A DNA stretch of 48,880 bases from the NCBI RefSeq assembly GCF_900537115.1, contig NZ_UNRG01000006.1, positions 1 through 48,880 on the forward strand, in the 5' to 3' direction. The notes below the pieces were generated by a model that searched no databases, was not told the DNA's origin, and was given only the letters and a program-made list of their open reading frames with translations. Made by a program: the position numbers and the translations under genes. Positions 25,194-33,227 of this stretch are shown here, piece by piece. Position 1 is the stretch's first letter. The number at the start of each line of letters is the position of its first letter. Source of the DNA: Arthrobacter sp. Alg241-R88. Its GTDB lineage: Bacteria; Actinomycetota; Actinomycetes; Actinomycetales; Micrococcaceae.

Positions 25194-25619
25194 CTAGTCC
25201 TGCTGCGAGGTCCGCGACAGGACCCAGGTGTTCGTGCCGTCCTGCCGCTCGAACGTGACCGTGGTGACCAGGGCTTGGATCAGCGCCAGCCCCCGGCCGG
25301 ACTCGGCCTCCTCGCCCGGCCTCGCCGGTTCCATCGGGCCGAACGGGGGCTTGGCGTGATAGGCGCTGACCCGCGCCTGCAGCAGCGTTGGCCGCACTTC
25401 GATGTCCACGCCCAGCTCCACCGGCTCCTGCCCGGCCGGCTCTGCATGCTGGACGATGTTCGACGCCGACTCGATCACCGCCGTCGTAAACGTCATCTGG
25501 TCCATGTCCTGCACGAAGGGGACGTCAAGCCACAGGCTGTCGAGATCATTGTGGACGGACTCGATGGCGTCCCCGGCAGCCAGCCCGCGGAAGCTGCGGG
25601 ATGCCAGGACCTCAGTCAT
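25194..25619 (-). CDS. RsbW-like GHKL protein of a partner-switch module
   Basis: A 141-residue protein of the anti-sigma kinase/HATPase_c_2 fold. The N box is VIESASNIVQHA (Glu 50 to Asn 54) and the G2 box is SGRGLALIQALV (108-119). Where RsbW and SpoIIAB have a DxGxG G1 box, this protein reads VSAYHAKPPF (84-93), so the nucleotide-binding Asp is not visible. It may bind its partners without kinase activity. The ATG at 25619 lies inside the STAS gene, overlapping it by eight bases. Partners expected: the STAS protein and an unknown sigma factor or other target. Confidence 0.82.
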   Translation of the reverse strand: MTEVLASRSFRGLAAGDAIESVHNDLDSLWLDVPFVQDMDQMTFTTAVIESASNIVQHAEPAGQEPVELGVDIEVRPTLLQARVSAYHAKPPFGPMEPARPGEEAESGRGLALIQALVTTVTFERQDGTNTWVLSRTSQQD

Positions 25620-25944
25620 TGCTGAACGCCTCTTCGGCTGATCCGTAGGCCGTGAGGACCTTGTCCATGCTGGTCAGCTGCAGGACCATTTTCACCTGCG
25701 GCTGGACCGCTGCGATCCGCAGGTCCCCGCCCGCCTGCCGTGCCGCCTTGAGGCAGCCGATGAGCGCGCCGAGGCCGGAGGAGTCCATAAACGCCGTGTT
25801 CTCCAGGTTCACCACAATGCGGTTGGATCCGTTGGCGATGACGCCGGTAACAAACTCGCGGAGCTTGGGGGCCGAGACCATGTTCAGCCGCCCCTCCGCC
25901 TTGACCTCCGCATACGAGTCCTTGACCTCATAGCTAAACTCCAT
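25612..25944 (-). CDS. STAS-domain anti-sigma factor antagonist
   Basis: A 110-residue SpoIIAA/RsbV-like protein. The phosphorylation motif DSSGLGALIG sits at residues 54-63, with a serine pair at 55-56 at the usual place before helix 2. It would switch between free and phosphorylated forms and bind the RsbW-like protein. The ATG at 25944 is chosen because AGAGAGGA lies just upstream and the STAS fold begins there (MEFSYEVKDS). Its start overlaps the end of the glycosyltransferase gene by 11 bases, and its end overlaps the RsbW-like gene by eight. Confidence 0.88.
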   Translation of the reverse strand: MEFSYEVKDSYAEVKAEGRLNMVSAPKLREFVTGVIANGSNRIVVNLENTAFMDSSGLGALIGCLKAARQAGGDLRIAAVQPQVKMVLQLTSMDKVLTAYGSAEEAFSND

Positions 25945-27904
25945 CGGCATTCCTCTCTGTAACAGCCGGCTCTGCGGCCGGTTCATAACCCTTGTAAAGC
26001 ACTGCGCGCACCAGGATGCTCATGACCACCAGGTCGAAGATGACCCAGGCGACGTTCACCAGGGTGCCCAGCGGTTCGGCAAGGCCGTTCGCCAGCCGAA
26101 TGATTCCGACGACGGCGGCCACGGCCAGCAGCACGGACACCACGATCTGTGGCTGGATCAGGCTCCAGCCGGGTCCGCCGCTCTGACGGGCCTTGGGGGT
26201 GACGGCAAACCCGAGGGGACGGCGGAACCAGACGTTGCGGGCCGCCGTCGAGCACGCCTTGATCCAGGTGGGGAACAGGGCGAGGCTGTACTGCTGGCCA
26301 CGCCAGGTGGGAATGCCCCGGCCGGCGACGGCAAACAACAGCTGGTTGACCACCATGAACGGAATGAACCGGACGAAGAAGTCCCAGCTCAGGCTCGTGA
26401 CCGGCAGGATGCCCAGCAGCAGGTAGATGATGGGGGCGGCGAAGTAGATGACCGCCGCGTAGCCGCTGAGGTAGGTCCACATGGTGGCGAAGTACATCAG
26501 CCGCTGGCCCAGCTTCAGGCCCTTCTGGACGAGCGGATTTTCGCGGAGCAGCACCTGGATGGTGCCCTGCGCCCAGCGGAGGCGCTGGGTGAGCATGGTC
26601 TTGAGGTCCTCCGGTGCCAGGCCGTACGCCAGGACCTCGTGGTGGTAGACGCTCTCCCAGCCCATGGCGTGCATGCGCATGGCAGTGGCCATGTCCTCGG
26701 TCACGGAGATGGTGGCCAGCGGCATGACCGGCTGGGCTTCGTCGTTGCGTTCCACCGAGAGCGCGTCCAGGACTGCCTGCACGGATTCCAGGGCTCCGAG
26801 CGGTGACCAGTCGCGGGCGGACATGCGCTGCACGGCGTCGTCGGCCACGACCGGAACGCCGGACTCGCCCACATGGGCCAGTTCCATGGCGGCGATTTCT
26901 TCGAGGTCGGCCTGGAGCGCTTCGACGTCGGCCATCACCAGGGTCTGCACGGCGGCATCCACACGGCGCCGGACGCGGTACGTGATTTCGCTGAGCGGCT
27001 GGCCGGCGTCCAGTTCGTGCTGCGCCTCCCGCGTGGCTGCCTCCACCTCATCGAGCACCTGGACCACCAGCGGAGTCTCCACGTCCGCAGACTTCCGGGC
27101 CTGCTTGATGGCGGAACGGGAGGCGGACAGCGCGCGGCGGATGCTCTTCTCGGTTTCCTTCACGTAGCCCACAAGGCCCAGCTGCATCAAAGCCTCGCGG
27201 CGCAGGATGGCGTTGGAGCCGCAGAAGAAGGCGGCGTTCCAGCCGTCCTTGCCCTGCTGGATGGGGCCGTAGAAAAGCGGTGCCTGGCTGCCCAGGGGGT
27301 CATCGGCGGGCACGTTGCTGAAGTACTGCGGCGTCTGGACCAGCGCCACCCGGCGGTTGTTGAAGTACCCCAGCGTTTTTTCGAGGATGTCCGGCTCAGG
27401 GATCTGGTCCGCGTCCAGAATCAGGAGGAACTCGCCGTGTGTTTGCATCAGGGCGTTGTTCAGGTTGCCGGCCTTCGCGTGCCGGGGGACGTTCGAGGTC
27501 CAGTCCTCGCTGCGGGTGACATAGCCCAGGCCGTGCTGCTCGGCGAGGGCCTTCAGCTCGGGCCGAGCGCCGTCGTCGAGGATCCAGGTGCTGTGCGGAT
27601 GCCGGACCTTCTGGGCGGCGAGTGCGGTGGTCATCACCATGTCCAGGTCTTCGTTATAGGTGGTGATGAAGACATCCACGGTGGCATCATGCGGGGGCGG
27701 TGGCGCGCCCTTGCGGATCTTCAGCTTCCAGACGGTCATGCCGAACAGCATGACGTCGATCAGGCTGTAGGTTTCGGCGACCACCAGCGGCACGGCGATC
27801 CACCACGCATCCCAGTTGAGGGAGGCCACCCAGCGCCAGGCAATGTAGTTGACACCGGTAATGACCGTCAGGACCACTACCAGGCGGGTCAGGAAGCGGG
27901 TCAT
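25934..27904 (-). CDS. BcsA-like membrane glycosyltransferase (GT2) with large insertion
   Basis: A 656-residue processive beta-glycan synthase-like protein. Two N-terminal helices (8-55) precede the GT-A domain with DDG (110-112), DAD (164-166), TED (402-404) and QRLRW (440-444). A gating-loop motif FAVTPK (566-571) matches the FxVTxK of BcsA. Several C-terminal helices follow (about 465-640). The stretch from CGSNA (228) to TED is about 170 residues and holds an extra helical, acidic segment (250-395). No PilZ domain is present. It probably makes and exports a polysaccharide, perhaps cellulose-like. It is coupled to the regulator gene upstream by ATGA. Confidence 0.88.
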   Translation of the reverse strand: MTRFLTRLVVVLTVITGVNYIAWRWVASLNWDAWWIAVPLVVAETYSLIDVMLFGMTVWKLKIRKGAPPPPHDATVDVFITTYNEDLDMVMTTALAAQKVRHPHSTWILDDGARPELKALAEQHGLGYVTRSEDWTSNVPRHAKAGNLNNALMQTHGEFLLILDADQIPEPDILEKTLGYFNNRRVALVQTPQYFSNVPADDPLGSQAPLFYGPIQQGKDGWNAAFFCGSNAILRREALMQLGLVGYVKETEKSIRRALSASRSAIKQARKSADVETPLVVQVLDEVEAATREAQHELDAGQPLSEITYRVRRRVDAAVQTLVMADVEALQADLEEIAAMELAHVGESGVPVVADDAVQRMSARDWSPLGALESVQAVLDALSVERNDEAQPVMPLATISVTEDMATAMRMHAMGWESVYHHEVLAYGLAPEDLKTMLTQRLRWAQGTIQVLLRENPLVQKGLKLGQRLMYFATMWTYLSGYAAVIYFAAPIIYLLLGILPVTSLSWDFFVRFIPFMVVNQLLFAVAGRGIPTWRGQQYSLALFPTWIKACSTAARNVWFRRPLGFAVTPKARQSGGPGWSLIQPQIVVSVLLAVAAVVGIIRLANGLAEPLGTLVNVAWVIFDLVVMSILVRAVLYKGYEPAAEPAVTERNADGV

Positions 27905-29013
27905 GCGGTTGCGTCTTCCGGCAGCCGGCGGACCACCACTACGGTGACGTCATCCTCCGCGGTTTCGGCCGGGGCTAGTGCCATGATGGCGCTGCTGGCC
28001 GCCTGCGACGAATCGCCACTTTGGGCGGCGCGGCCCACGGCTTCGGTGAAGTCCTCCACGGAGCCGAAGACGTCCAGCACACCGTCACTGACCACCACCA
28101 GCGAATCTCCCGGGGCGAGCTCCAGTGATGATTGCGGCCAGGAAGTCCCTTCCCAGGCGCCCACCGGCGGGCCGCCGGAAGGGAGCCGGTGGGCCGTGCC
28201 GCCGGGCCGAACGTGCAGCGCAAGCCCGTGCCCGGCGTCGACATAGCTGACCGTTCCGGAGGCCGCGTCCAGCCGCGCGTGGAACAAGGTGGCAAAGGAG
28301 TTGGAGGAGTCCAGGTCCGTGGCGATGGCCTTGCTGGCGGTGGCGAATGCCCCGTCCAGGTCCTGCCGGTGACCGGTGGAGCGCATGACGGCGCGCACTG
28401 TTGCTGCGATGAGCGCGGCTCCCATGCCCTTGCCCATGGCGTCGGCGAAGGTCAGGTGGAGCCCGTCCTGCGTCTGGTACCAGTCATAGAAGTCGCCGCC
28501 CACGCTGCGGGACGGGCGGAACATGCCGGCCACGTCGTAGCCCTCCACGCGGATGTCCTCCTTGGGAAGGAGGCTTTGCTGGACCTCCGTGGCGCGCTCG
28601 AGGTCATTGCGGGCGGCGGAGTCCGCGGCGGCGGAAGGCCTGCGGCGGAAGAGCGCGTTGATCCTGGACTGCAGTTCCCGGGGGCTGAACGGCTTGCTGA
28701 TGTATTCATCAGCTCCGTTGTCCAGGCCGGTCAGCTTGTCCAGTTCGTCCGCGCGGGCCGTGAGCATCACAATGAAGGCATCCGAGAATTCGCGGAGCAT
28801 CTTGCAGACTTCCAGGCCGTCGATGTCCGGCAGGTTCAGGTCCAAAGTGACCAGATCTGGCTTGCGGCGGCGGACTTCCTCCACGCCGGGCAGGCCGGCG
28901 TCGGCCTCGGTGACGTCGAAGCCCTGCTTAACCAGGACACGGACCAGCAGGCCGCGAATGTCCGGGTCGTCCTCAATAACAACGGCACGACGGATTTCAG
29001 GGGGAGAGACCAT
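27901..29013 (-). CDS. Response regulator with PP2C/SpoIIE phosphatase output
   Basis: A 370-residue two-domain protein. The receiver domain (9-125) has the acidic pocket EDD (14-16), phosphoacceptor Asp 58 in LDLNLPD and Lys 107. A short coiled linker (134-150, ATEVQQSLLP) leads to the PP2C phosphatase: VGGDFYDW (171-178), FADAMGKGMGAAL, SDGVLD (309-314) and DDVTV (354-358), with the metal-binding Asp residues. It resembles RsbU/HsbR-type regulators that dephosphorylate STAS proteins. It is first in the four-gene operon; the kinase at 23870 is a candidate phosphodonor. Confidence 0.92.
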   Translation of the reverse strand: MVSPPEIRRAVVIEDDPDIRGLLVRVLVKQGFDVTEADAGLPGVEEVRRRKPDLVTLDLNLPDIDGLEVCKMLREFSDAFIVMLTARADELDKLTGLDNGADEYISKPFSPRELQSRINALFRRRPSAAADSAARNDLERATEVQQSLLPKEDIRVEGYDVAGMFRPSRSVGGDFYDWYQTQDGLHLTFADAMGKGMGAALIAATVRAVMRSTGHRQDLDGAFATASKAIATDLDSSNSFATLFHARLDAASGTVSYVDAGHGLALHVRPGGTAHRLPSGGPPVGAWEGTSWPQSSLELAPGDSLVVVSDGVLDVFGSVEDFTEAVGRAAQSGDSSQAASSAIMALAPAETAEDDVTVVVVRRLPEDATA

Positions 29014-29288
29014 AGCTCTACTTCTACCGTATTAACCGCTACCGGCGGTGTCACAGCGCTTCGCAGGCTTGGATTTCGTGGTTGTTTCCTTGCTCACGCC
29101 GGGGCGACGGCGGCGACGGCGGCGCGGAGCCGGCCGGACGGGGAGATCTTGCGTCAATCTTGGGACCCGCTTGCCCGGACGTTGAGGAAGGCCCGGGACA
29201 CTCGAAGGGAGGGAGCAGCTTCTTCAAGTACGAGGGTCAAGGACGATCCGTCCGGAGGCTGCACGGCTGGCAGGAAGGCGGAGCAGCC
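29014..29288. other. Divergent intergenic region
   Basis: It separates the partner-switch operon from a plus-strand hypothetical gene. It is GC-rich with a run of GGCGACGG-type triplets near 29100-29130. I see no convincing gene or hairpin. The promoters of both flanking genes should be here, but no clear -35/-10 pair stands out. Confidence 0.4.
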
Positions 29289-29687
29289 ATGGGACAGATC
29301 AATAAAAAAGACCGGACGACGGCGGGCGGCCCTGTCGCGGAACCGGCCCGTGCAGTGCCGGCTGGTTCAGAGCTGGACTCCCTGACATCAGGAGGGGAAG
29401 CGGTGCCCGGCGACCTGTTGCAGGCAGCTGTGGACAAGGGCAGGGCGCTGCTGCGTGTCTACTTCCACTCACGGAAAGTGCGTGCCGCCGCCAATGCTCT
29501 GGCCCAGGCGCTGGCCGAATCGCGCGAGGCGTCCAGCTGGCCGGGCGATCGGCTCCCGGTCGGCGCGGAGATGTCCGTGCAGGTGGAGAAGCTGACGCGC
29601 CGCCTCAAGTTGGAAACCGAGGCGCACAACAGGTTGGAGGCACTTTTCAAGAGTGTGGATTTGGGGCGTTCCGCAGCGGCGGCTTAG
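29289..29687 (+). CDS. Hypothetical helical protein
   Basis: A 132-residue protein I do not recognise. Residues 1-45 are polar and probably disordered. From about 50 to 127 the sequence is helical and amphipathic, with LLQAAVDKGRALLRVYFHSRKVRAAANAL split by few breaks, then MSVQVEKLTRRLKLETEAHNRLEALF-like heptads, suggesting a coiled coil. No transmembrane helix is seen. The ATG at 29289 follows a GGCGGAG site; longer readings upstream look non-coding. It sits just before a 39-residue membrane peptide. Confidence 0.6.
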   Translation: MGQINKKDRTTAGGPVAEPARAVPAGSELDSLTSGGEAVPGDLLQAAVDKGRALLRVYFHSRKVRAAANALAQALAESREASSWPGDRLPVGAEMSVQVEKLTRRLKLETEAHNRLEALFKSVDLGRSAAAA

Positions 29688-29742
29688 GTGCCACACTTAG
29701 GAGCAATCGAGTGGCTGGGGGTTACCGGGTCAGGAGATTGTT

Positions 29743-29862
29743 ATGGGTTGGTGGACAGGTTGGGCGTACCTCATTGCGGGACTCATGACGGTCGACGCTC
29801 TGCTTCTGGCATTGTGGGCCATCGACGAGGACTGGCCCGGCAAATGGTGGAAAAAGCCCTGA
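29743..29862 (+). CDS. 39-residue Trp-rich membrane peptide
   Basis: A small gene with an AGGAG ribosome site at 29732-29736, six bases from the ATG. The product starts MGWWTGWAYLIAGLMTVDAL, continues through a hydrophobic helix to about residue 26 and ends in an acidic turn and a WPGKWWKKP tail. It has six tryptophans in total, several at the presumed membrane interfaces. One transmembrane helix is predicted with the basic tail in the cytoplasm. No homologue family is known to me. The good ribosome site and clear helix make it believable. Confidence 0.6.
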   Translation: MGWWTGWAYLIAGLMTVDALLLALWAIDEDWPGKWWKKP

Positions 29863-29880
29863 CCCGCTGGTCCAGGACCA

Positions 29881-30456
29881 TCAACCTCCCAAGTCCAGGC
29901 GCATCAGGACCCGCGGGAAGCCGTTGAGGATTGATTCCGTGTCCGCGGCCTTCGTGAAGCCGGCGTCCTCGAAAAGCTTTCGGGTGCCCACGTAGGCCAT
30001 GGTGAGGTCGACTTTCCGGCCGCCGTTATCCACTGGGTAGCCCTCCACGGCTGCTGCCCCATGGCTCCGCGCCAGTTCTACGGCACCCTTCAGCAGGTGG
30101 TGGGAAATGCCCTTACCCCGATGGCCCGGCCGTACCCGGATGCACCACACCGACCACGCCTCCAGATCGTCCACGTGCGGGATCTTCCGGTTGACGGCGA
30201 AACTGGTGTCGGCACGGGGGTGGACTGCTGCCCACCCAACTACCTCGCCGCCGTCGTACGCCAAGACACCCGGCGGGGGATCCTGGGCCACCAGCTCTTT
30301 CATCAGGTCCCCGCGCTCCGTCCCATGCAAGGCCTGGTTCTGTTTGGACGGGATTCGGTAGCTCAGGCACCAGCAGACGTTGGCGTCGGGCCGCTTGGGC
30401 CCCACCATCGTCCTGACGTCCTCGAACTCGGTGGCCGGACGGACCTCGATCGCCAT
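29881..30456 (-). CDS. GNAT-family N-acetyltransferase
   Basis: A 191-residue acetyl-CoA-dependent acetyltransferase. The acetyl-CoA loop RPGHRGKGISHHLL matches the R/Q-x-x-G-x-G/A motif A, preceded by strand IRV and followed by the helix GAVELARSHGA. The C-terminal GTRKLFEDAGFTKAA is motif B. The N-terminal third has CWCLSYRIP, seen in a subgroup of actinobacterial GNATs. The acceptor is unknown. The ATG lies six bases after CAGGAT, so it may be leaderless. Confidence 0.88.
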   Translation of the reverse strand: MAIEVRPATEFEDVRTMVGPKRPDANVCWCLSYRIPSKQNQALHGTERGDLMKELVAQDPPPGVLAYDGGEVVGWAAVHPRADTSFAVNRKIPHVDDLEAWSVWCIRVRPGHRGKGISHHLLKGAVELARSHGAAAVEGYPVDNGGRKVDLTMAYVGTRKLFEDAGFTKAADTESILNGFPRVLMRLDLGG

Positions 30457-30462
30457 GCGGCC

Positions 30463-30468
30463 ATCCTG
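30463..30468 (-). promoter_or_regulatory. -10-like box of leaderless GNAT promoter
   Basis: CAGGAT on the minus strand, six bases before the ATG at 30456. Confidence 0.4.
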
Positions 30469-30500
30469 TCACCGGACCCCGGAAGGGGCAACGGGGGCTC

Positions 30501-30905
30501 TTAGTCCACAGCAACACGTCCGATGCTCCACGCCGCGACTTTGCGGAGGTCAACCCTGGTGGCTGGCATACGCACGTGGACTCCCCCTGAAAGCAGTACC
30601 GGCTCAAGGAAGTGGATGTACCGCTCCTGCCTCGTCAACCCCACGGTCGGCTCCAAAGATTCGAAGGCGTCCGCGATGGCAGGGCTGCCGATGCGGATCT
30701 GGTCATTCTGCCGCTGCACCCATGCCTGCTCCGAGACCACGGACCCGGAGATGACGGTGCCGTCAACTACAACGGTGAGCTCGATGGTGGCGTCATGGGC
30801 CGCAAACAGCCGGGTCAACAGCAGCGCCAGGCGGTGGTCGATCCCGTACCAGGACTGCTCTGCACCCACTGTGGAGAATGCTTCTTCCATCGGATCGTCC
30901 GCCAT
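30501..30905 (-). CDS. Hypothetical protein, possibly GvpU-like
   Basis: A 134-residue soluble protein. The middle part reads IELTVVVDGTVISGSVVSEQAW (about 41-62), a beta-rich stretch that recalls the gas-vesicle accessory protein GvpU family, and the end has HVRMPATRVDLRKVAAWSIG. No gas-vesicle structural gene is nearby, so the resemblance may be superficial. The ATG at 30905 has an AAAGGAC ribosome site. It is followed by a GNAT gene on the same strand, with a 44-base gap. Confidence 0.6.
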   Translation of the reverse strand: MADDPMEEAFSTVGAEQSWYGIDHRLALLLTRLFAAHDATIELTVVVDGTVISGSVVSEQAWVQRQNDQIRIGSPAIADAFESLEPTVGLTRQERYIHFLEPVLLSGGVHVRMPATRVDLRKVAAWSIGRVAVD

Positions 30906-30989
30906 GGTTCGTCCTTTCGTGGCCGGTGGAGCTGAATGCCCTCCTTTACGAGCTTAGTTTCCACCCTGTCGGCTCCGGTCAGTCCTCAC

Positions 30990-30995
30990 TACACT
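30990..30995 (+). promoter_or_regulatory. -10 box of leaderless MFS promoter
   Basis: TACACT, seven bases before the ATG at 31003, with no Shine-Dalgarno between. Confidence 0.55.
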
Positions 30996-31002
30996 GGGAC
31001 GC

Positions 31003-32499
31003 ATGACCGAGCAGGAACCGGCCCGGGGCAGGGCTGCTGCGGCTTCCGACGGCGGGGCGGGGCTTGGCGAGGATGTGGCCCTCGCCTCCACCCCTGGTGA
31101 GGACGGGGAAGCCCCGCACCTGGCGGACCCGGACGCCGTCGACTCCTCCGTGCGCAGCCCGGCGGAAAGGTCCCGCACCTTCACCGGGATCCTGGTGAAC
31201 ACCGCCCTCGCCAACATCACCACCAGTTACCTGTGGTTTGCACTGACGTTCTGGGTGTACCTGGAAACGCGCAACGTAATCGCCACCGGGGTGGTGGGCG
31301 GCGCGTACATGCTGCTGATTGCCCTTTCCAGCATCAGCTTCGGCACCTTCGTGGACCGTTACCGCAAGCTGGCCGTGATGCGCTTCGCCGCCGCCTTCAC
31401 CCTGGTGATGTTTGTCCTGTCCGGGGTGATGTTCCTCCTGACGCCCGCGTCGTCGCTGCTGGACCTTGGGCAGCCCTGGTTCTGGGTGTTCACCCTGGTC
31501 ATCCTGATCGGTGCGGTGGTGGAGAACCTGCGGAACATCGCGCTGTCCACCACTGTCACCATCCTGATCGAGCCGGACCGGCGGGCCAACGCCAACGGCC
31601 TGGTGGGAATGGTGCAGGGGTTGATGTTCCTCATCACTTCCGTGCTGTCAGGGCTGTCCGTGGGGCTGCTGGGTATGGGGTGGACCATCGTGGTCGCCCT
31701 CTTGCTCACGGCGCTCGCCTTCGCACACCTGCTCACCCTCCGCATGCCTGAGGAGACGCAGGTCGCGGCCACCGATGCGCACGGCGGGTTCGACCTTCGC
31801 GGCTCCTACGCCGCTGTGCTGGCCATTTCCGGCCTGTTCGCACTGATCCTGTTCTCCACGTTCAACAACTTCATCGGCGGCGTCTACATGGCGCTGATGG
31901 ACCCCTACGGCCTGGAGATGTTCCCAGTGGAACTCTGGGGCGTTTTTCTGGCTGTAGGCTCCAGCGGATTCCTGATCGGCGGGGCGCTGATCGGCAAGTT
32001 CGGCCTCGGGTCCAACCCGTTGCGCACCCTGCTCCTCGCGGTGGTGGCCATGGGGGTCCTCGGCGCCGTGTTCACACTCCGGGAGTGGGCATGGCTGTAC
32101 GTCGTCGGGATCTGGCTGTACCTGACGCTGGTCCCCGTTGTGGAGGCCGCCGAGCAGACGGTGATCCAGCAGGTGGTTCCGCTGCCACGGCAGGGCCGGG
32201 TGTTCGGTTTCGCCATGGCGTTTGAGTCTGCGGCGGCGCCCATCACGTCCTTCCTTATTGCGCCGATCGCCCAGTTCTGGATCATTCCCTACGCACGGTC
32301 GGCCGACGGCGCGGCCCAGCTGGCCCCGCTGCTGGGCGAGGGCACCTCCCGCGGTATTGCGCTGGTGTTCCTCATCGCAGGGATCATTATGGTCATCGCC
32401 GCGCTGCTGGCTTTCCTGACCCCCGTGTACCGGCGGGTGTCGGCCGAATATCAGCAGGCGGCCGCAGAGGCGAAGGCTACGGCGGACACGGACGCGTAG
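31003..32499 (+). CDS. MFS transporter
   Basis: A 498-residue membrane protein. The first 55 residues are a polar, acidic extension. About twelve helices follow from FTGILVNTALANITTSYLWF onward. The motif-A loop is GTFVDRYRKLAVM between helices 2 and 3. The central loop (about 240-265) is polar. The general layout resembles multidrug-type MFS proteins such as MefA-like carriers, but the substrate is unknown. It stands alone, and its ATG lies seven bases after a TACACT -10 box. Confidence 0.88.
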   Translation: MTEQEPARGRAAAASDGGAGLGEDVALASTPGEDGEAPHLADPDAVDSSVRSPAERSRTFTGILVNTALANITTSYLWFALTFWVYLETRNVIATGVVGGAYMLLIALSSISFGTFVDRYRKLAVMRFAAAFTLVMFVLSGVMFLLTPASSLLDLGQPWFWVFTLVILIGAVVENLRNIALSTTVTILIEPDRRANANGLVGMVQGLMFLITSVLSGLSVGLLGMGWTIVVALLLTALAFAHLLTLRMPEETQVAATDAHGGFDLRGSYAAVLAISGLFALILFSTFNNFIGGVYMALMDPYGLEMFPVELWGVFLAVGSSGFLIGGALIGKFGLGSNPLRTLLLAVVAMGVLGAVFTLREWAWLYVVGIWLYLTLVPVVEAAEQTVIQQVVPLPRQGRVFGFAMAFESAAAPITSFLIAPIAQFWIIPYARSADGAAQLAPLLGEGTSRGIALVFLIAGIIMVIAALLAFLTPVYRRVSAEYQQAAAEAKATADTDA

Positions 32500-32579
32500 G
32501 GCGCCAAAGTCGCAGGATGACGTGCCGCCGCGATTGTGCCCTTAACGCCGGGACGCCCCGCAGTCGTTTCCTGAAGAAG

Positions 32580-32657
32580 GTGCGAGAGCGTCCCGTGAAA
32601 ATGCGCGTTAAGTGCGAGAGCGTCCGTTGAAAATGCGCGTTAAGTGAGAGAGCGTCC
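32580..32657. repeat. 32-bp tandem repeat, about 2.4 units
   Basis: Two 32-base units (32580-32611 and 32612-32643) differ at two positions, followed by a partial third unit (32644-32657). Each begins GTGCGAGAGCGTCC and ends AAAATGCGCGTTAA. The array lies between the convergent MFS and bcp genes. It has no spacers and is not a CRISPR; it looks like a dispersed intergenic repeat. Confidence 0.9.
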
Positions 32658-32666
32658 GGGGGGAGG

Positions 32667-33146
32667 CTAGATTCCCAGGGCTTCCTTCAGTGCAGCAACG
32701 TGGCCGTCGGCCTTGACCTGGTACTGGGCCAGCGTGACTTTGCCTTCGGGATCCAGCACCACGGTTGAGCGGACAATGCCCTCGGTGATTTCGCCGTTGA
32801 CCAGCTTCTCGCCCCAGGCACCGTAGGCCAGGGCGACTGCGTGGTCGGGGTCGGACAGCAGCGGGAAGGTCAGGGAGAAGTCGCCGGTGAAGCCGGCGAG
32901 GGCCTCCGGCGCATCGGGGGAGATGCCGATGACCTCGTAGCCCTTGCCCTGCAGGGAGGCCAGGCTGTCGCGGAAGTCGCAGGCCTCGGTGGTGCATCCG
33001 GGGGTGGCGGCCTTGGGGTAGAAGTACACGATGACGTTCTTGCCACGGTAGTCGGCCAAGGCAGTCTCGCGGCCCTGGGCGTCCTGAAGGGTGAAATCAG
33101 GGGCCTGGGTTCCGGGCTGAAGCTTGGTGGTCAGGGTCTGGCTCAT
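32667..33146 (-). CDS. bcp: Thioredoxin-dependent peroxiredoxin (Bcp/PrxQ type)
   Basis: A 159-residue enzyme that reduces hydrogen and alkyl peroxides using thioredoxin. The peroxidatic Cys 51 sits in ATPGCTTEACDFRD, with the resolving Cys five residues later (Cys 56), the alpha-type PrxQ spacing. APDFTLQDAQG and VIVYFYPKA match the thioredoxin fold start. The ATG at 33146 has an AAAGGAA site; an upstream frame to 33215 adds unconserved residues and is not used. Confidence 0.95.
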   Translation of the reverse strand: MSQTLTTKLQPGTQAPDFTLQDAQGRETALADYRGKNVIVYFYPKAATPGCTTEACDFRDSLASLQGKGYEVIGISPDAPEALAGFTGDFSLTFPLLSDPDHAVALAYGAWGEKLVNGEITEGIVRSTVVLDPEGKVTLAQYQVKADGHVAALKEALGI

Positions 33147-33227
33147 GGCGTTCCTTTGGAAGACTTTGTCAGTTACTGGCAAAACATCAAGTGAAGCGGC
33201 TTCCCGCTCAGTCATACAACTCCGGCG

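Noticed and set aside
26873..29385. Plus-strand frames of 417-457 codons opposite the partner-switch operon
   Set aside because: They mirror the GT2 and receiver-PP2C genes, whose motifs are complete.
30501..30905. Gas-vesicle gene (gvpU) as a firm call
   Set aside because: Only a short beta-rich stretch resembles the family and no other gvp gene is nearby, so it is kept as hypothetical.
32580..32657. Possible CRISPR array
   Set aside because: The units are directly adjacent with no spacers, there are under three copies, and no cas gene is present.
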